In this document: one piece after another, positions 5,862-8,874 of the stretch
Numbering within the stretch: the stretch's first letter is position 1
Layout of the letters: each line of letters starts with the position of its first letter
From: Streptosporangiaceae bacterium
Lineage (GTDB): Bacteria; Actinomycetota; Actinomycetes; Streptosporangiales; Streptosporangiaceae
DNA: 8,874 nucleotides
Assembly (NCBI GenBank): GCA_030042885.1
Contig: JASHYW010000232.1
Coordinates: 1 to 8,874, forward strand
Direction: 5' to 3'
Notes under the pieces: generated by a model
Told to the model about the DNA's origin: nothing
Seen by the model: only the letters and a program-made list of their open reading frames with translations
The model's database searches: none
Position numbers and translations under genes: made by a program

Positions 5862-6392
5862 GTGAACGATCCACGCCCGCTTCCCGGCGAGCCGCTCGGG
5901 CTCGACCTGGTCGACACCGTGTACCGCCTGGCGGGAACGACGATCGACCTGCTGGAGACGATGGCCTCGACCCGGGACTGGCTGGTCGCGGCGGGGCTGG
6001 GCGAGCCGGACCCGGGTGACCTGGAGCTGGTGAGAGACAGCCTGCTCACGGCGAGGCGCGCAGTGCGGGACGCGCTCGAGCGGCACGACGTCACCAGGCT
6101 CAACGACGTGCTGCGGCACGGGCGGGTCGAGCTTGCCGTGACCAGCGGGCTGGAGCCCCGGCGGACGCTGGTTGCCGACTCGCCGCATTGGCAGCCAGCC
6201 GTCGCAGCCGGGTCCAGCGTGCTCGACCTGCTCGGCTCATCACCGGAGCGGGTCAGGAACTGCGAGAACCCGGCGTGCATGCTCTGGTTCTACGATGCCA
6301 CCCGTAACGGCACCCGGCGCTGGTGCTCGATGGCGGCCTGCGGCAACCGGATGAAGGCCCGGCGCCACTATGAACGGGTGAAGGCTCTCTAG
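5862..6392 (+). CDS. CGNR zinc-finger transcriptional regulator (ABATE domain)
   Basis: This 176-aa protein has the ABATE-type N-terminal domain (PF07336, described as a putative stress-induced regulator) starting at PLGLDLVDTV (11-20). A C-terminal CGNR zinc finger (PF11706) follows. The finger has C134-x4-C139 and C155-x4-C160, the signature C160-G-N-R163, and the basic tail MKARRHYERVKAL. The linker DATRNGTRRWCS is typical of the family, which is thought to bind DNA through this finger. The start is GTG 5862, where homology begins; the GGAGGG at 5842-5847 is 14 nt away, too far for normal initiation, and the -10 box 7 nt upstream argues for leaderless translation. It lies downstream of two tandem dyads and shares their motif with the hydrolase operon at 6934-8507, so it is the likely regulator of that operon. 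The inducing signal is unknown. Confidence 0.93.
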   Translation: MNDPRPLPGEPLGLDLVDTVYRLAGTTIDLLETMASTRDWLVAAGLGEPDPGDLELVRDSLLTARRAVRDALERHDVTRLNDVLRHGRVELAVTSGLEPRRTLVADSPHWQPAVAAGSSVLDLLGSSPERVRNCENPACMLWFYDATRNGTRRWCSMAACGNRMKARRHYERVKAL

Positions 6393-6459
6393 CCTCTGAA
6401 CCACGGGTTGCGTACTGACGCGCAGGCGCCGGCAGGGCGGGCAGCGCGGCCCGGCAAGG

Positions 6460-6740
6460 GCTCCCGGCGGGCGGTACCTGATCGGCTGGCCGCTGTCCCC
6501 GCCCGCTGACCTGGGCTCGATCCACTGCAGCTCGGGTGTGCCGGAGAGCTGGGGTGTACCGCCGGCGAAGTCCGTGAACAGCAGCATGGCCTCGGGGTTG
6601 GCAGGCATCGTTGCCCAGGCTACTGATCATGTTGCCGCCCCGCAGTCAGGCTGCAGCAGCACATCGCCCGCGACACGCAGAGAAGCCGGCAGGCCGCCCT
6701 TTTGCCAGGAGCTGGCGCTCGCGCGGCTGCGGTGGATCGT
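6460..6740 (-). pseudogene. Decayed pyridoxamine-5'-phosphate-oxidase-like flavoprotein gene
   Basis: Three consecutive minus-strand stretches in different frames read like one protein of the PNPOx/flavin-nucleotide-binding family. They are SASSWQKGGLPASLRVAGD with LLQPDCG (about 6730-6640), GGNMISSLGND (about 6640-6607), and PANPEAMLLFTDFAGGTPQL with SGTPELQWIEP (6605 down to about 6520). In intact relatives the order is KGG.PGF.RV, PDY.GN.M..SLGN, NP..GLLF.DF..G..LQL.G. Two frameshifts and no usable start make it a pseudogene. Intact relatives bind FMN and reduce or oxidise small molecules. It lies antisense between the CGNR regulator and the hydrolases. The rest of 6393-6846 shows no other gene. 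Confidence 0.6.
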
Positions 6741-6846
6741 GCCGCGGAAGCAGTGTCGCGCCCGCTGGTGAGCGGTGGCCGGGGCGGCCCACGGCTGGCT
6801 CCCTTTACGCGAGGTCTCTGCGGCAGGCTCGCCGCGCAGTAATTAC

Positions 6847-6879
6847 CTAACTGTTAAAACGGTCTTGACAGGTTAGAAT
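6847..6879 (+). promoter_or_regulatory. Dyad 3 with overlapping promoter of the hydrolase operon
   Basis: CTAAC (6847-6851) and GTTAG (6872-6876) are again exactly 20 bp apart. The arms extend as CTAACTGT and ACAGGTTAG with one extra base on the right. TAGAAT (6874-6879) is a strong -10 box in the same register to the dyad as TAGACT in front of the CGNR gene. Transcription from it would start near 6886 and give a leader of about 48 nt. The perfect TTGACA at 6865-6870 is only 3 bp from this -10, so it cannot be its -35. Confidence 0.65.
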
Positions 6880-6933
6880 GAGCCGTGGTTGACTCAGCTG
6901 CGTCACAGACAGCCACCGAAGGAGCGAAGTCAG

Positions 6934-7794
6934 ATGGACACCGTCGTGAGGTACCGGTCTGCCGACGCCGGCGGGCTGAAGGTCTTCTACCGCGAAGCGG
7001 GCCCAGCGGACGCGCCCGTGATCTTGCTGCTGCACGGGTTCCCGAGCGCGAGCCACATGTTCCGCGACCTGATCCCGCTGCTCGCCGGCCCGTACCGGGT
7101 GATCGCTCCCGACCTGCCGGGGTTCGGCCAGTCCGGCATGCCGGGCCGGGACGAGTTCACCTACACGTTCGACAACATCGCTGACGTGATCGGCCGGTTC
7201 ACCCAGGTCATCGGGCTGCGGCGGTACGCGGTCTACGTGTTCGACTACGGCGCGCCGACCGGATTCCGGCTGGCGGCCAGGCATCCCGACCGGGTCACGG
7301 CGATCATCTCCCAGAACGGCAACGCCTACGAGGAGGGGCTGAGCGACGGCTGGGCACCGATCCGCGCCTACTGGCAGGACCGCTCGCCGGCCAACCGGGA
7401 GGCGCTGCGCTCCTTCCTGGCGCCGCAGACCACTGTGTGGCAGTACACCCACGGCACCCCCGACCCGGCAGCAGTCTCCCCGGACGGGTACAGCCTGGAC
7501 AACTTCTACCTGGCCAGGCCGGACGCCGACGAGGTGCAGCTCGACCTGCTCGGCGACTACAAGTCCAACGTCGAGCTGTACCCGGCCTTCCAGCGGTACT
7601 TCCGCGAGCATTCCCCCGCGCTGCTCGCGATCTGGGGGAAGAACGACCCGTTCTTCCTCCCGGCCGGCGCGGAGGCATTCAAGCGGGACCTTCCCGATGC
7701 CGAGGTCCGGTTCCTCGACACCGGGCATTTCGCCCTGGAAACGCACGCCGCCGAGATCGCGGCCGCTATCCGCGACTTCCTGGAAAGGATCTAG
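6934..7794 (+). CDS. Alpha/beta hydrolase, epoxide-hydrolase/haloalkane-dehalogenase type
   Basis: This 286-aa enzyme has a full alpha/beta-hydrolase layout. The oxyanion-hole motif is LLHGFPSASHMF (about 32-43), followed by APDLPGFGQS (58-67). The nucleophile elbow is VFDYGAPTG with D104 as nucleophile, then a cap region (about 135-215). The acid is D238 (WGKNDPFF) and the base is H265 (DTGHFALE). An Asp nucleophile indicates an alkyl-enzyme ester mechanism, as in soluble epoxide hydrolases and haloalkane dehalogenases, not a Ser esterase. Dehalogenases usually have Trp after the Asp (DWG), while here it is Tyr (DYG), so epoxide hydrolysis or another activity is as likely. There is no signal peptide, so it is cytoplasmic. 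ATG 6934 is preceded by AAGGAG about 9 nt upstream, a better start than GTG 6889. It is first in a two-gene operon controlled by dyad 3. Confidence 0.94.
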   Translation: MDTVVRYRSADAGGLKVFYREAGPADAPVILLLHGFPSASHMFRDLIPLLAGPYRVIAPDLPGFGQSGMPGRDEFTYTFDNIADVIGRFTQVIGLRRYAVYVFDYGAPTGFRLAARHPDRVTAIISQNGNAYEEGLSDGWAPIRAYWQDRSPANREALRSFLAPQTTVWQYTHGTPDPAAVSPDGYSLDNFYLARPDADEVQLDLLGDYKSNVELYPAFQRYFREHSPALLAIWGKNDPFFLPAGAEAFKRDLPDAEVRFLDTGHFALETHAAEIAAAIRDFLERI

Positions 7795-7796
7795 CA

Positions 7797-8507
7797 ATGA
7801 GCATGTCTCCTGATGTCACCGTCGTCCTTGCCCATGGCGCATGGGCGGACGGTTCCAGCTGGGCCAAGGTGATCAGCGCGCTTGACGCCGCCGGCGTCCG
7901 CGCCGTTGCGGCCTCCCTGCCGCTCACATCGCTGCCTGACGATGTGGCTGCCCTCGAATACACCCTGGAGCAGGTGGGCGGGCCGGTCGTGCTGGCCGGC
8001 CACGCCTACGCCGGCGCCGTCATCGGATCCACCCGGGCGCCGGACGTCCGCGCGCTGGTCTACGTCGCGGCGCTTGCTCCGGATGAAGGCGAGACCGTAA
8101 GCGAGGTGTTCGGCCGCGGCACGCCGCACCCGGATGCGCCCGCCCTGGTGCCGGATGAGCGCGGCTTCATCTGGCTTCCCGACGAGGCATTTCCCGGCGC
8201 GTTCGCGCCCCGGGCCACGGCCGCGGAGCAGAACCTGCTGCGGGCGGTGCAGCGGCCGATCTCGGTCACCAGCATCACCGTCCCGGTCGGCCGCCCGCTG
8301 TGGAAGGACCGCCCGACCTGGTACCTGCTCGCCGAACAGGACCGGATGATCCCGGCTGAGAACCAGCGCTTCATGGCCAGACGGATGGGAGCGTCAGTGC
8401 GGGCATACCCCGTCGACCACATGCCCCTGGTAACGGCCCCGGAAGTCGTCGCGGGCTTGCTCGCCGAGGTCACGGAGACCGTCAGGAAAGACCTGCCGCA
8501 CGCGTGA
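7797..8507 (+). CDS. Alpha/beta-hydrolase-fold protein with Ala at the nucleophile position
   Basis: This 236-aa protein resembles the small EstC / methylesterase / hydroxynitrile-lyase group of alpha/beta hydrolases, which has no large cap. It has LAHGAWADGSSW (11-22, oxyanion hole), the elbow LAGHAYAGAVIG (66-77), acid D182 (LAEQDRMIP) and base H208 (VDHMPLV). The elbow normally reads GHSYGG; here the nucleophile Ser is A70, so classic ester hydrolysis looks impossible, while the acid and His remain. It may be a lyase-like or cofactor-free catalyst, a binding protein, or may use another residue. ATG 7797 begins 2 nt after the stop of the first hydrolase, with AAAGGA about 9 nt upstream inside that gene, so the two are co-transcribed and probably translationally coupled. 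No signal peptide is present. Confidence 0.93.
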   Translation: MSMSPDVTVVLAHGAWADGSSWAKVISALDAAGVRAVAASLPLTSLPDDVAALEYTLEQVGGPVVLAGHAYAGAVIGSTRAPDVRALVYVAALAPDEGETVSEVFGRGTPHPDAPALVPDERGFIWLPDEAFPGAFAPRATAAEQNLLRAVQRPISVTSITVPVGRPLWKDRPTWYLLAEQDRMIPAENQRFMARRMGASVRAYPVDHMPLVTAPEVVAGLLAEVTETVRKDLPHA

Positions 8508-8698
8508 GGGCCGCGAGCACGGCGGCGGCGACGCCATCATAGGCGATGCCTGTGCGGCCAGCCGGTCTCGGGTCGCCTCGGACCGTATCACGGCGATGGC
8601 GAAGCCACGGCTTCGCCACGCTCGTCTGCGACCCCGAAGAAGGCGCCGAAGGGTAGGGTCGGCTGCGCGGTGAGTTCCCTCATTCGAGGTGCGACTTT
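8508..8698. other. Downstream region without a supported gene
   Basis: It holds the hairpin at 8597-8618 and short GC-rich open frames on both strands, none with recognisable motifs. It probably contains the breakpoint of the IS66-type remnant at its right end. Confidence 0.4.
8597..8618 (+). terminator. Hairpin downstream of the hydrolase operon
   Basis: TGGCGAAGCC (8597-8606) and GGCTTCGCCA (8609-8618) form a perfect 10-bp inverted repeat around AC, so it folds as a 9-bp stem with a 4-nt loop. It lies about 90 bp after the stop of the second hydrolase. There is no U-tract, which is common for GC-rich actinobacterial terminators. Confidence 0.45.
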
Positions 8699-8874
8699 CG
8701 CCGCACCGGGCTGGTCGGCCTGCTGATCCACGCCACCGCCGCCGCCACCGCCGCCCGTGCCGCAGGCCAGCAGCACCTGGATGAGGCCGCGCTTACCGAG
8801 ACCCGCGGCTGGTACCGCGGTGCGGTCGCCAAGGGCATCACCGATAACCAGGGCAGGCGCAACAAGGCCGGCAA
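8699..8874 (+). pseudogene. IS66-family transposase fragment, runs off right edge
   Basis: The frame reads TGLVGLLIHATAAATAARAA, then GWYRGAVAKGITDNQGRRNK, and is open to the window end. This matches the segment of IS66-type transposases just before the DNNQAER catalytic block, where RYxxxVAxGIxxN-type motifs and an adjacent Ala-rich helix occur. The N-terminal half (zinc-finger and first catalytic Asp) is missing: an in-frame TAG stands at 8654-8656 and no start codon opens this frame. It is therefore a truncated insertion-sequence copy, unless the rest lies in another frame beyond what I can read. Whether the 3' half is intact cannot be seen. Confidence 0.65.

Noticed and set aside
6865..6870. 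Perfect TTGACA as -35 of the hydrolase promoter
   Set aside because: It is 3 bp from the TAGAAT box, so the two cannot work together. Downstream at 17-18 bp there is only GTTGAC/TTGACT, a poor -10. It remains a weak alternative.
6847..7797. A 316-codon minus-strand open frame
   Set aside because: It mirrors the clear alpha/beta hydrolase on the plus strand, whose catalytic motifs are complete.

Overview
This is a high-GC actinobacterial window: most codons end in G or C, tRNA-Val lacks an encoded CCA, GTG starts are used, and -10 boxes of the TAnnnT type sit 7 nt before start codons. The SsgA-family gene at the left edge points to a sporulating or mycelial actinomycete (Streptomyces/Streptosporangiales-like). 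The genus cannot be fixed from this window.

Layout. 1-201 (minus) is the N-terminal part of an SsgA-like cell-division/sporulation protein cut by the window edge. 202-765 is non-coding and includes a 100-bp AT-rich, palindrome-dense island (461-560) and a strong hairpin (721-746) just ahead of tRNA-Val(CAC) at 766-837. A terminator-like hairpin follows at 870-901. About 905-3335 is decayed DNA: shifted reading-frame fragments, the N-terminal domain of a frameshifted tyrosine recombinase (1902-2316), and the 3' part of a secreted beta-propeller-like gene without its 5' end (2555-3031). 3336-5538 (minus) is an intact cassette: a secreted seven-blade-type beta-propeller, then an ECF sigma factor, then a small soluble zinc-binding anti-sigma factor whose GTG overlaps the sigma stop codon. 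5539-8507 (plus) is a second cassette: a CGNR zinc-finger regulator, a decayed antisense remnant of a pyridoxamine-phosphate-oxidase-like flavoprotein, and a two-gene alpha/beta-hydrolase operon. At the right edge is a piece of an IS66-type transposase.

The most interesting signal is in the second cassette. Three 30-bp dyads of the form CTAAC-N20-GTTAG (one with a single mismatch) occur in the window. Two are in tandem just upstream of the CGNR regulator and one is upstream of the hydrolase operon, about 1 kb away. In both promoters the right half-site merges with a -10 box (TAGACT or TAGAAT) in the same register. This suggests one DNA-binding protein, most simply the CGNR protein, controls its own gene and the hydrolases. 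The first hydrolase has an Asp nucleophile (epoxide-hydrolase/dehalogenase type). The second has Ala where the nucleophile is expected (GHAYAG).

The window therefore reads as two intact regulatory cassettes next to a tRNA-linked, decayed mobile-element region. All family assignments come from reading motifs; no search was run.
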